Origin: Cupriavidus taiwanensis | GTDB taxonomy: Bacteria; Pseudomonadota; Gammaproteobacteria; Burkholderiales; Burkholderiaceae | DNA length: 64,000 nucleotides | Reading direction: 5' to 3' | Assembly (NCBI RefSeq): GCF_900250115.1 | Contig: NZ_LT984804.1 | Location: forward strand, 945,301-1,009,300 | Shown: positions 42,305 through 50,426 of the stretch, one piece after another | Layout: each line of letters begins with the position of its first letter | Numbering within the stretch: the first letter of the stretch is position 1 | Translations under genes and position numbers: made by a program | Notes under the pieces: generated by a model | Databases searched by the model: none | What the model was told of the DNA's origin: nothing | What the model saw: only the letters and a program-made list of their open reading frames with translations

Positions 42305-43707
42305 GCCCTGGCCGAGGGATAGCAAAACGAATCGGTCGAGCAGTCGCCGCCTTCCAGCCGGATCTGGTGCGCGCGGTAGCCTTCGGGAAACTCGACCCAG
42401 TAATCGTCGGCCAGCGTCAGGCCGCCGTCGGCTCCGGCGCGCGCCATGACCTGTGCGCCGGGAATGCCGTCGGGGTAGAACTGCCGGTCCCAGGTGGAAT
42501 ACAGCGAGTTGGTCCAGTACACGCGCTCGCCGTCGCGGCTGATCTCCACCATCTGCGGGCCGCCGGCGAAGGGCTTGCCGTTGGGATGCGGGGTGCGCCG
42601 GACAATGCCGCCGAGATGGACCGAACCGGCAAGGCGGGGCTTGCGCGGATCGGTGACGTCGTACTGGCGCATCTCGCCCGTGCCCCAGCACGACACGTAG
42701 AGGAACCTGTCGTCCAGCGACAGGTCGATATCGGTCACCAGCGGCGGCACCGCGCCGAAACCTTGCAGCAGTGGCGGCAACTGGCTGGCGTCGGCGGCTT
42801 CCGGCGGGATCGTCGCGGTCTTTTCGGCGTGGAACTTGCCGTCCTCGCGCCACCAGGTCCAGATCGAGCCCTCGAGGCTGGTGGTGTCGACCACCACGCC
42901 GACGAAGCCGTACTCGCGCACCGGATCATGCGCGGGCCGCACTTCGAGCGCCATCTGGTGCTGTGCGCCCAGGTCGATGGTCTGCACGTTGCGGCGCGCG
43001 CGCAGGTCCCAGAAATGCAGCTTGTGGCCGTAGCGGTTGCCAAGCAGGTCCTCGGGCACCAGCCCGTTCTCGAACTGCGGGGGCAGGGCCCATTCGCTCG
43101 ACACCATGTAGTCGCGCGGCAGGTTCCACCAGAAGTCATAGTGCTTCTGCTGCTCGCCGCGGTCGATCTCCCAGCGGCCCAGCACTTCGAAGGTCTCGCA
43201 GTCCATGATGAAGATGCCGGGCGGGCCGTCGGTGCCATCCGGCCCGCTGCCGCCGAGCGTGCTGACATAAATGCCTTCCGGGCCGCAATGCACGGTATGC
43301 GGGCGCGAATAGCCGGTCTTGCGGAAGATCTCGTCGGGCTCGACGATCTTGTGGATGCGCGCCTGGGTCGGATGCGGCCTGGTGTCGACGATATACAGGC
43401 GCGACGAGCGCATTCCCGGGATGATCAGGTAGCGCCGCTCGAGGAAGGCATGCCCGGTCAGCGGCGACAGCGCGGACGAACACGCGTTCCAGCCGAAGTG
43501 ATGGAGCTCGTCGCCCTCGTGCGTCATCGGCACGGTGTGCACCACCTGGCTGTAGGTCGGCGATCCGGGCTTGACGTCGATCACCGCGAGCGCGTCGGGC
43601 TGCGCGCCGTCGGGGCTGAGCAGCACGGTATAGGCAAAGGATTCCGCTGGCGCGCTGATCGCAAGCTCCGGCGAGGCGTGAAACGTCGGATCTGGCCGCA
43701 TGTTCAT
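42301..43707 (-). CDS. Selenium-binding protein 1 / methanethiol oxidase family protein
   Basis: The 468-residue beta-propeller protein matches SBP56: ELHHFGWNACSSAL with the conserved Cys, RPHTVHCGPEGIYVSTLG, DFWWNLPRDYMVSSEWA, GHKLHFWDL, HQMALEVRPAHDP and LTDIDLS-type blade motifs. In bacteria and man this family has methanethiol oxidase activity (methanethiol to hydrogen sulfide, formaldehyde and peroxide), with copper implicated in some members. No signal peptide is present, unlike the periplasmic bacterial MtoX, so this copy is cytoplasmic or a different subgroup. GGAGGG precedes the ATG at 43707. It is coupled to a membrane protein gene. Confidence 0.9.
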   Translation of the reverse strand: MNMRPDPTFHASPELAISAPAESFAYTVLLSPDGAQPDALAVIDVKPGSPTYSQVVHTVPMTHEGDELHHFGWNACSSALSPLTGHAFLERRYLIIPGMRSSRLYIVDTRPHPTQARIHKIVEPDEIFRKTGYSRPHTVHCGPEGIYVSTLGGSGPDGTDGPPGIFIMDCETFEVLGRWEIDRGEQQKHYDFWWNLPRDYMVSSEWALPPQFENGLVPEDLLGNRYGHKLHFWDLRARRNVQTIDLGAQHQMALEVRPAHDPVREYGFVGVVVDTTSLEGSIWTWWREDGKFHAEKTATIPPEAADASQLPPLLQGFGAVPPLVTDIDLSLDDRFLYVSCWGTGEMRQYDVTDPRKPRLAGSVHLGGIVRRTPHPNGKPFAGGPQMVEISRDGERVYWTNSLYSTWDRQFYPDGIPGAQVMARAGADGGLTLADDYWVEFPEGYRAHQIRLEGGDCSTDSFCYPSARA

Positions 43708-43788
43708 GGTGAGCCCTCCCTGGTCCTGGCGGACCTCGCAACATCGCCGCTACGTCACTTGGCGCGGGGCCGAGTGCGCGGTAAGCCT

Positions 43789-43801
43789 ACCTAGACTAGG
43801 T
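43789..43801. promoter_or_regulatory. Perfect palindrome in the SBP56/thioesterase intergenic region
   Basis: ACCTAGACTAGGT is a perfect 6+1+6 palindrome, 81 bases before the SBP56 start and 157 bases before the thioesterase start. CTAG is rare in such genomes, so two copies in 13 bases are notable. It may be an operator; the cognate regulator is unknown. Confidence 0.45.
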
Positions 43802-43958
43802 CGTTACCAATTCCGAGTCAAAGCCGCGCTTGCCTGTCGTTGCCGCGGTGCCGGCACGGATTCATGCAGGCGGAAGGTCCGGTTTGCGAAATACAGATTG
43901 TCGGAAACCCGCGGATCGCGCAGAAAGGAGGCTTGATCAAGCAAAGGAACTCCGGGCG

Positions 43959-44375
43959 ATGGACGCGGCAATGGCAGAGAGCAAGGGCGAGGCTTACAGC
44001 CTCGACAATCCGGCACTGGAGAGCATCGGGGTCAGGATCACCCATTGGCGCGACGACTGCGTCGAGCTGGAACTGCCGCTCGCGTCCAGCATGCTCAACC
44101 GCAGCCGCGTCGTGCATGGTGGCACCATCTGCACCTTGCTGGATGCCGCCACCGGCTATGCCGGCCTCTACGCCGCGCCGGGCGCAAGCCCGCGGCACGC
44201 GGTCACGCTGTCGCTGACCTCGAACTTCCTCAGCAACGGGACCGGCAAGCTGCTGACGGCCAAAGGCATGGTCGACCGCCGCGGGCGTTCGATCTTCTTT
44301 TCGCGCGCCGAGGTGTGGCTCGATGGCGAACTGCTGGTGGCCACCGGCGTGGCCACGATGAAGTACCTGAAGTAG
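43959..44375 (+). CDS. PaaI-type hotdog thioesterase
   Basis: The 138-residue protein is a single hotdog domain: LNRSRVVHGGTICTLLDAATG contains the HGG and the Asp/Thr region of PaaI-family acyl-CoA thioesterases in adjacent blocks, and LTSNFLSNGTGKLLTAKG follows. It would hydrolyse an acyl- or aryl-CoA thioester. The ATG at 43959 is preceded by AAGGA; a second ATG at 43971 is possible. It stands between the SBP56 gene (divergent) and an AraC regulator (convergent, 10 bases away) and is not clearly part of an operon. The substrate is unknown. Confidence 0.85.
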   Translation: MDAAMAESKGEAYSLDNPALESIGVRITHWRDDCVELELPLASSMLNRSRVVHGGTICTLLDAATGYAGLYAAPGASPRHAVTLSLTSNFLSNGTGKLLTAKGMVDRRGRSIFFSRAEVWLDGELLVATGVATMKYLK

Positions 44376-44385
44376 GCGGCCCGCC

Positions 44386-45384
44386 TCAGGCGCCGTCCTG
44401 GCGCCAGCGCGTCGGCGACTTGCCGAACTGCGCCGCGAACCAGCGCGAGAAGGCGCTCGGTTCCGAAAATCCCAGCAAGGTGGCGACCTGCGCCAGCGGC
44501 CGCCGCGGATCCTGCAGATGGCGCTGCGCCAGCTCGCGGCGCACTTCATTGACCAGTGCGGAGAACGTCAGGCCATCCTGTTCCAGCTGGCGCTGCAGGG
44601 TACGCGGGCTGGTGCCGAGGCTTTGCGCAACCTGCTCCACCGCACCGCGTCCGCGCGGCAGCAACTGGGTGAGGGTGCGCCGCACGTCCGCGGCGATGGA
44701 TGGCTTGCCGGCCCCCGGCTGCAGGTCGAGGAAACCCCGCGCGTACCCGGCCAGGCTGGCATCGGCCAGGGGATTGACGCGGTCGAGGTCGCCGCGGGCA
44801 AGCACCAGTCCGTCGAAGTCCGAACCGAATTCGATGCGCGGGCCGAACAGGCGCCGGTGGATGCGCAGGTCGGCCGGCGCCGCATGCGCGAAATGCACGC
44901 TGTGCGGCCTCCACGACTCGCCCAGGATGGCGCGGATCAGGCTGTGCAATGCGGCCATGGTCAGTTCCACGGCCTGCCTGCCGGGCTGTTGGCGCCCGGT
45001 CTGCAGCGTCACGTGCAGCACCGCGACCGCGGGATGCTCGGTGACCAGGATCGAAATCGAGTCGCTGAGCCAGTGGCGGTAGTGCTCGATCTCGGCCAGC
45101 GCGTCGCGCAGCGTGGGCTGGTGCTGCAACAGCAGGCTGACCGGGCCGAAGTCCGACAGGCGCCACGATTCGCCCACCATCAGGCCAAGTGAATGGCAGC
45201 CGGTCTCGCGCGCGGAGGCCTCCAGCACTTCCGCCAGGCGCTGCTCGGGGATGCGCAGGTCGGGGGTGTACAGGCACGCCTGGTCCAGGCCTGCCCGGGC
45301 CACCATCCGCACCGGATCCAGGCCCGCGCCCCGGGCAATTCCCAGGTATTTGGTCAGCGATGCGCTGCGAACAAGGACGGTCAT
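44386..45384 (-). CDS. AraC-family transcriptional regulator (arabinose_bd type)
   Basis: The 332-residue protein has an N-terminal ligand domain of the OruR/ArgR type (LTKYLGIARGAGLDPVRMVA, ETGCHSLGLMVGESW) and a C-terminal double helix-turn-helix with VAQSLGTSPRTLQRQLEQDG and PLAQVATLLGFSEPSAFSRW. The ATG at 45384 begins MTVLVRSASLTKYLG. It is divergent from the operon of quinone oxidoreductase, dioxygenase and BKACE enzyme with 161 bases between, and probably activates it. The N-terminal domain class senses amino acids or small carboxylates in characterised relatives. Confidence 0.9.
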   Translation of the reverse strand: MTVLVRSASLTKYLGIARGAGLDPVRMVARAGLDQACLYTPDLRIPEQRLAEVLEASARETGCHSLGLMVGESWRLSDFGPVSLLLQHQPTLRDALAEIEHYRHWLSDSISILVTEHPAVAVLHVTLQTGRQQPGRQAVELTMAALHSLIRAILGESWRPHSVHFAHAAPADLRIHRRLFGPRIEFGSDFDGLVLARGDLDRVNPLADASLAGYARGFLDLQPGAGKPSIAADVRRTLTQLLPRGRGAVEQVAQSLGTSPRTLQRQLEQDGLTFSALVNEVRRELAQRHLQDPRRPLAQVATLLGFSEPSAFSRWFAAQFGKSPTRWRQDGA

Positions 45385-45545
45385 GGGGCTGCCGCGAGAG
45401 TGGGTGGGGGCGTCGGTCGTGTCCGTCGTCAAAGGGCAAGTCGTGGCGCGATCGGTCAAGGGCGCTGCGGCCCGGCTGTCTCACAATCGACTGCGCCGCG
45501 CCAATGATAGCGGCGCCGGCAGGACACCACAATCAGGAGACAGCC

Positions 45546-46526
45546 TTGGCCAAAGCCATACGCATGTACGAGACCGGAGGCCCCGAAGTCCTCCGCTACG
45601 AGGACGCCGAAGTCGGCGACCCGGGCCCGGGCGAGGTACGGATCCGCCACGTCGCGGTCGGACTCAACTATGCCGACACTTACTTCCGCAACGGCACCTA
45701 TCCCGTGCCGCTGCCCAGCGGCATGGGCGTCGAGGCGGCCGGCGTGGTGCAGGCGGTCGGCACGGAAGTCAGCCACATCGCGGAGGGCGACCGCGTCACC
45801 TATACCGGCTTCACCAACACGCTGGGCGCCTACAGCACCGAGCGCCTGGTGCCCGCCGCGGCGCTGATCCGCCTGCCGGATGCGATCGGCTTCGACACCG
45901 CCGCGGCGATGACCATGCGCGGCCTGACCTCGGCCTACCTGATGCGCCGCATCTATCCGTTCAGCGGCGGCGAGACCATCCTGCTGCACGCGGCCGCCGG
46001 CGGAGTGGGGCTGATCGTGTCGCAATGGGCCAGGCTGCTCGGCCTGACCGTGATCGGCACGGTCTCGACCGAAGCCAAGGCCGAGCTGGCGCGCGCGCAT
46101 GGCTGCGACCACATCATCGACTACAGCCGCGACGACGTGGCCACGCGGGTGCGCGAACTGACCGACGGCGCGGGCGTGTCGGTGGTGTTCGACAGCGTTG
46201 GCCGCAGCACCTTCCACGGCTCGCTGGATTCGCTCAGGCGGCGCGGCCTGATGGTCTGCGTCGGCACCGCCTCGGGCACGATCCCGCCGTTCGATCCGCA
46301 ACTGCTGGCGCGGAAAGGCTCGCTCTACCTGACCCGTCCGGCGCTGGCCGACTACATTGCCGATCCCGCCGAAAAGGCGGAACTGGCCGCGGAAGTCTTC
46401 GGCCACGTTGCCGCGGGCCGGATCCGCATCGGTATCCACCAGCGCTACGCGCTGCAGGATGCGGTCCAGGCCCATCGCGACCTGGAGTCGCGCAAGACCA
46501 CCGGCTCATCGGTTTTCGTGCTGTAA
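45546..46526 (+). CDS. Quinone oxidoreductase (NADPH-dependent, zeta-crystallin type)
   Basis: The 326-residue MDR-superfamily protein lacks the zinc-binding cysteines of alcohol dehydrogenases. It has GLNYADTYFRNGTYP, GVEAAGVVQAVG, the Rossmann motif LHAAAGGVGLIVSQWA and TVSTEAKAELARAHGCDHII, all typical of QOR. I chose the TTG at 45546 (LAKAIRMYETGG) because AGGAGA lies eight bases before; no ATG is suitably placed. It reduces quinones or alpha-beta-unsaturated carbonyls with NADPH. It is first in an operon with a dioxygenase (12-base gap), a BKACE enzyme and a Bug protein. Confidence 0.9.
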   Translation: MAKAIRMYETGGPEVLRYEDAEVGDPGPGEVRIRHVAVGLNYADTYFRNGTYPVPLPSGMGVEAAGVVQAVGTEVSHIAEGDRVTYTGFTNTLGAYSTERLVPAAALIRLPDAIGFDTAAAMTMRGLTSAYLMRRIYPFSGGETILLHAAAGGVGLIVSQWARLLGLTVIGTVSTEAKAELARAHGCDHIIDYSRDDVATRVRELTDGAGVSVVFDSVGRSTFHGSLDSLRRRGLMVCVGTASGTIPPFDPQLLARKGSLYLTRPALADYIADPAEKAELAAEVFGHVAAGRIRIGIHQRYALQDAVQAHRDLESRKTTGSSVFVL

Positions 46527-46538
46527 AGGAGTGTCTTC

Positions 46539-47381
46539 ATGCGAGTCCAACAACTTACCTGCAGCATCGGCGCCGAACTGAGCGGCGTCAGCCTGGCCGA
46601 TGCCGCGCGCGATGCGGCGCTGTTTGCCGAGATCAAGTCGCTGCTGCTCGAGCACAAGGTGCTGTTCCTGCGCGGCCAGGAGATCTCGCGCGCCGACCAC
46701 GTGGCATTCGCGCGGCGCTTCGGCGAACTGGAAGACCATCCGGTCGCGGGCAGCGATCCCGACCATCCTGGCCTGGTGCAGATCTATCGCAGCGACAAGC
46801 GCGAGAACTACGAGAACAGCTACCACACCGACGGCAGCTGGCGCGAACGCCCGCCGATGGGCTGCGTGCTTCGCTGCATCGAGTCGCCGCCGGTCGGCGG
46901 CGACACCATCTGGGTCAACATGGCCGCGGCCTACGAGAACCTGCCGGAGGAAATCAAGCAGCGCATCGCCGGCCTGCGCGCCAAGCACGGCATCGAGCAC
47001 TCCTTCGGCGCGGCGATGAGCCCGGAGAACCGCGCCAAACTCGCCGCGCAATACCCGGCGGTCGAGCACCCGGTGGTGCGCACGCATCCCGAGACCGGCG
47101 AGAAGGTGCTCTATGTCTGCGGCTTCTCCACCCACTTCGTCAATTTCCACACGCCCGAGAACGTCCGCTACGGCCAGGACAAGACCCCGGGCGCGAGCCA
47201 CCTGCTGAACTACCTGATCAGCCAGGCGGCGATTCCCGAATACCAGGTGCGCTTCCGCTGGCAGCCCAACAGCGTCGCCATCTGGGACAACCGCTGCACC
47301 CAGCACTACGCGGTGCAGGACTACTGGCCGGCGCCGCGCAAGATGGAGCGCGCCGCCATCATCGGCGACAAGCCGTTCTGA
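46539..47381 (+). CDS. TauD/TfdA-family Fe(II)/2-oxoglutarate dioxygenase
   Basis: The 280-residue protein has the iron-binding facial triad: His96 and Asp98 in NSYHTDGSWRERPP and His256 in DNRCTQHYAVQDY, followed by the arginine-containing RKMERAAIIGD that binds 2-oxoglutarate. FLRGQEISRADHVAFARRFG is the usual N-terminal block. Members hydroxylate and so cleave taurine, phenoxyacetates, alkyl sulfates or carnitine precursors. AAGGAG precedes the ATG at 46539. It is cotranscribed with a BKACE enzyme and quinone oxidoreductase, not with tauABC, so taurine is not the favoured substrate; an ether, ester or betaine-type compound is possible. Confidence 0.9.
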   Translation: MRVQQLTCSIGAELSGVSLADAARDAALFAEIKSLLLEHKVLFLRGQEISRADHVAFARRFGELEDHPVAGSDPDHPGLVQIYRSDKRENYENSYHTDGSWRERPPMGCVLRCIESPPVGGDTIWVNMAAAYENLPEEIKQRIAGLRAKHGIEHSFGAAMSPENRAKLAAQYPAVEHPVVRTHPETGEKVLYVCGFSTHFVNFHTPENVRYGQDKTPGASHLLNYLISQAAIPEYQVRFRWQPNSVAIWDNRCTQHYAVQDYWPAPRKMERAAIIGDKPF

Positions 47382-47433
47382 GCCGCGCCAGCGCCGCAAG
47401 CCTGGCCAGCGCCACGATAAATGGAGACATGCC

Positions 47434-48492
47434 GTGAATTACCTCGATGGGTCCCTGTTCCCTGAAAACCAGCAGCCGCTGATCATCACCGCGGCCCCTT
47501 ACGCGCCGGGCTGGCTGCCTTCCGATTTTCCGGAAGACATCCCGGTGAAGATGGAAGACCAGATCCAGAAGGCCGTTGACTGCTACAACGCGGGCGCGAC
47601 GGTGCTGCACCTGCACGTGCGCGAACTCGACGGCAAGGGCTCGAAGCGCCTGTCCAAGTTCAACGAACTGATCGCCGGGGTGCGCAAGGCGGTGCCGGAG
47701 ATGGTCATCCAAGTGGGCGGGTCGATCAGTTTCGCCCCGGAAAACGAGGGCGATGCAGCGAAGTGGCTGTCCGACGACACGCGCCACATGCTGGCCGAAC
47801 TCGATCCGGTGCCGGACCAGGTCACCGTGACGGTGAACACCTCGCAGATGAACGTGACCGAGCATGCCGAACTGGCGGATTTCAAGGGCACCTCGCGCGA
47901 GAACCCCGCCATCTTCAACGCGTACAAGGAAATGACGGTGCCCGCGCAGCCCGGCTGGGTCGAGGAGCATATCCGCCGCCTGTCCGCCGCCGGCATCCAG
48001 AGCGCGTTCCAGTGCTACAACATCAATAGCTTCGAATCCGTCGAGCGGCTGATCCGGCGCGGTGTCTACAAAGGCCCGCTGGTGATGAACTGGGTCGCGA
48101 TCAGCGGCGGCATGGATGCGCCGAGCGTGTTCAACCTGGCCAACATCGTCCGTGCGGTACCGGATGGCGCGGTGCTGACCGTCGAAAGCTCGGTGCGCAA
48201 TGTGCTGCCGGTGAACATGATGGGCATTGCGCTGGGGCTGCATGTGCGCTGCGGGACCGAGGACTGCCTGTGGAACCAGTCACGCACCGCCAAGATGAGC
48301 ACGGTGAGGCAGATCGAGCAGCTGGTGCGCATTGCCGGCGAATTCGGCCGCAAGGTGGCAACCGCCCAGGAAGCGCGCGAGATCCAGAAGATCGGCGTGT
48401 TCTATGACACGGCCGAAGAGACCCTGGCGGCCAACGGCTTCGCGCCGAACCGCAACGGCGGCAACCAGGGCTTCCTGCGCAAGGCAGCCTGA
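47434..48492 (+). CDS. Beta-keto acid cleavage enzyme (BKACE, DUF849)
   Basis: The 352-residue TIM-barrel protein has the BKACE metal motif TVLHLHVRELDGKGSKR (two His ligands), PEMVIQVGGSISF, GLHVRCGTEDCLW with the active-site arginine/glutamate region, and VESSVRN. The family condenses a beta-keto acid with acetyl-CoA, releasing acetoacetate and a new acyl-CoA; known members act on 3-keto-5-aminohexanoate or dehydrocarnitine. The start is GTG at 47434 with GGAGAC before it. It follows a TfdA-type dioxygenase, which suggests a short route from an oxidised substrate to a beta-keto acid and central metabolism. The substrate is unknown. Confidence 0.9.
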   Translation: MNYLDGSLFPENQQPLIITAAPYAPGWLPSDFPEDIPVKMEDQIQKAVDCYNAGATVLHLHVRELDGKGSKRLSKFNELIAGVRKAVPEMVIQVGGSISFAPENEGDAAKWLSDDTRHMLAELDPVPDQVTVTVNTSQMNVTEHAELADFKGTSRENPAIFNAYKEMTVPAQPGWVEEHIRRLSAAGIQSAFQCYNINSFESVERLIRRGVYKGPLVMNWVAISGGMDAPSVFNLANIVRAVPDGAVLTVESSVRNVLPVNMMGIALGLHVRCGTEDCLWNQSRTAKMSTVRQIEQLVRIAGEFGRKVATAQEAREIQKIGVFYDTAEETLAANGFAPNRNGGNQGFLRKAA

Positions 48493-48580
48493 CCCGGGCT
48501 GCCTGCCACTGGCAAGCGGCCCGCAGAACGGCGGGGGCGGCAGCTGGCTGCCCCGAGCCCTCGCATATTCGGAGACAACC

Positions 48581-49579
48581 ATGAAGCAAGCACAAGCGTC
48601 GGTGCGCCGCAGGGCGCTGTTGTCATGCATGCTCGGCCTGGTGCTGCCGGCTGCGTTGCCCGCGGTCGCCCATGCCCAGGCGTGGCCGACCAAGGTCGTC
48701 AGGATCGTGGTCGGCGGCCCCGCCGGAGGCACCGCCGATATCCTCGCGCGCCTGCTGGCCGAGGGCCTGACGCAGTCGCTGGGCAAGCCGGTGATCGTCG
48801 AGCAGAAGCCCGGCGGCGCCGGCGCGATCGCGGTCAGCACGCTGCTGTCGGCACCGCACGACGGGCATACGCTGCTGCTGATCCAGGGCGGCATCGTTTC
48901 CGAGACGCCGCTGGCGCTCAAGGTCTCGTTCGATCCGTTCAAGGACCTGAAACCGATTGCGCAGGTGGCGCGCACCGGCCTGGTCCTGGTCGGCAACCCC
49001 AGGCTGCCGGCCAAGAACTTCAGCGAGCTGCTGGCCTACATCAAGAGCAAGCCGGGGCAGATCGACTATGCCTCGTACGCCGCCGGCATGCGCGGGCAGA
49101 CCCTCGGGGTCCAGTTCAACCGGCTCGCGGGCGTCAACATGAGCCATGTCGGCTACAAGGGCTCGCCGCCGGCGTTGCAGGACGTGATGGGTGGCCACGT
49201 GCCGCTGATGTTCGACGGCCTGGCCACCTCGCTGCCGCTGATCAAGTCCGGCAAGCTCAGGGCCTATGCCGTGGCCTACCCGAAGCGCATTCCCGCGCTG
49301 CCGGAGGTGCCGACCTTCGCCGAGGTCGGCTTCCCGGCGATGACGGAGCCGGGCTGGATGGGCCTGTGGCTGCCGCCGGACGTGCCGGCGGCGGTGCAGG
49401 AGAAGATCCGCAACGCCACGCTGGCGATCGTGCAGCAGCCCGGCTACCGCAAGCACGTGGAAGAAATGGGCATGGACAGCGGCCAGCCGCTCGGCAGCGA
49501 GGCGCTGTCAAAGGAAGCGCGCGCGGCATATGAGCGGCAGGCGGAACTGCTGCGGTCGATCCGCTTCGTGCCGGAGTAG
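48581..49579 (+). CDS. TctC/Bug-family substrate-binding protein
   Basis: A 332-residue periplasmic protein with signal peptide (RRRALLSCMLGLVLPAALPA, cleavage after AHAQA) and the Bug blocks VRIVVGGPAGGTADILARLL, KPVIVEQKPGGAGAIA, MSHVGYKGSPPALQDVMGGH and a C-terminal EAYRKHVEEMG-like helix. GGAGA stands eight bases before the ATG at 48581. It is last in the operon with dioxygenase and BKACE enzyme and has no TctA or TctB of its own here, so it must use a membrane pair from elsewhere or act in sensing. A hairpin follows the gene. Confidence 0.9.
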   Translation: MKQAQASVRRRALLSCMLGLVLPAALPAVAHAQAWPTKVVRIVVGGPAGGTADILARLLAEGLTQSLGKPVIVEQKPGGAGAIAVSTLLSAPHDGHTLLLIQGGIVSETPLALKVSFDPFKDLKPIAQVARTGLVLVGNPRLPAKNFSELLAYIKSKPGQIDYASYAAGMRGQTLGVQFNRLAGVNMSHVGYKGSPPALQDVMGGHVPLMFDGLATSLPLIKSGKLRAYAVAYPKRIPALPEVPTFAEVGFPAMTEPGWMGLWLPPDVPAAVQEKIRNATLAIVQQPGYRKHVEEMGMDSGQPLGSEALSKEARAAYERQAELLRSIRFVPE

Positions 49580-49585
49580 CCGGAC

Positions 49586-49626
49586 GCAAGCCGCAAGCCG
49601 CCTTCGCCGGTGGTGTTGCGGCTTGC
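49586..49626 (+). terminator. Hairpin after the Bug gene
   Basis: GCAAGCCGCAA (49586-49596) is complementary to TTGCGGCTTGC (49616-49626), a perfect 11-bp stem with a 19-base loop, just past the stop at 49579. No T-run is present. Confidence 0.55.
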
Positions 49627-49998
49627 CGGGTTTGCGCCGGTCCCGCTCCAAGGACCGGGAAGGCGCCCATGGATGGCACAATGGTTCGTCAGGAAAGACT
49701 GCTACGCACCATCGTTGTGACAACCACGTGAAAGTCGCCACCACGACACCCTCGGTGCAAGTTCTCACTCCAAGTGACCGATCAGCCCCGTGCCGCAGGC
49801 TTGAAGATTTTCTTATCTCGGCCTAGGAAAGATTTCATGTCGGCCGCCCCGATGATTAACGCTAGAGTGTTCACTCCAGCTTAACCGCAAAGGACTCAGC
49901 GGCCCCGCAGACATCGGGTATCGCTTCGTTCTCCAATTCGAACACGCTGGCCGACAGTTTTCATTTTTCCATGATGTTCGTGCGCCTGGGGAGAGAGC
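49627..49998. other. Long leader region before the RRM/PhaC-like operon
   Basis: This 372-base stretch has no gene and is AT-richer than its surroundings. GCTAGAGTG-TT-CACTCCAGC (49861-49880) is a near-perfect dyad, and TTGAAG (49801-49806) with TAGGAA 17 bases later is a possible promoter. GGGAGAGAGC precedes the start at 49999. No FNR/ANR-type TTGAT-N4-ATCAA site was found, although an oxygen-responsive promoter might be expected before pta-ackA. Confidence 0.45.
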
Positions 49999-50253
49999 AT
50001 GTCGATCTTATTGCTTGCAAACATCGGGGCGGATACAACGGATGAGGAGGTCCGTGCCTTCCTGGTCAAGTATGGGCTGCCCGAGTTCAGCGCCATCGAG
50101 TATCTCGAAGGAGACGGCAGCAGGCCTACTGCCAGGCTGACCTTCGACTCGCTCGACAGCGACGCCCTGGACAAACTGAAAAGCCGTGTTCACGGCATGT
50201 ACTGGAAAGGGCACCAGCTCAGTGCGCAAGTACTCAGGGAGCGCTTCAGCTGA
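49999..50253 (+). CDS. Small RRM-type putative RNA-binding protein
   Basis: An 84-residue protein consisting of one RNA-recognition-motif-like fold: SILLLANIGADTTDEEVRAF gives the first strand and helix (RNP2-like LLLANI), and RPTARLTFDSLDSDALDKLK gives the RNP1-like strand and second helix. The aromatic residues that usually stack on RNA in RNP1 are mostly missing (ARLTF instead of GFAFVEF), so RNA binding is uncertain. GGGAGAGAGC lies before the ATG at 49999. It precedes the PhaC-like/pta/ackA/fabI genes by 173 bases on the same strand. Confidence 0.7.
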   Translation: MSILLLANIGADTTDEEVRAFLVKYGLPEFSAIEYLEGDGSRPTARLTFDSLDSDALDKLKSRVHGMYWKGHQLSAQVLRERFS

Positions 50254-50426
50254 ACCGCCGGCAGCCCGTCTTCATCGGCAGCAGGCGCCGAGACACTTAA
50301 GGGACCCGGAGGCGGTGGTCCGACCGCCGGCGGCCCCCTGAGACTGCCATGTCGTGTCAGGGCCAGTATCGGAATTGGCCATTCTTGCCTACTTATCTAC
50401 GACGATCGCTTTTAGCGGAGGGCCGC

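Noticed and set aside
46539..47381. Calling the dioxygenase tauD to complete tauABC
   Set aside because: It lies 13 kb from tauABC in an operon with a BKACE enzyme, and family motifs alone do not separate taurine from other substrates.
49627..50426. FNR/ANR box controlling the PhaC-like/pta/ackA operon
   Set aside because: I looked for TTGAT-N4-ATCAA and close variants in the leader and found none, so oxygen control remains a guess.
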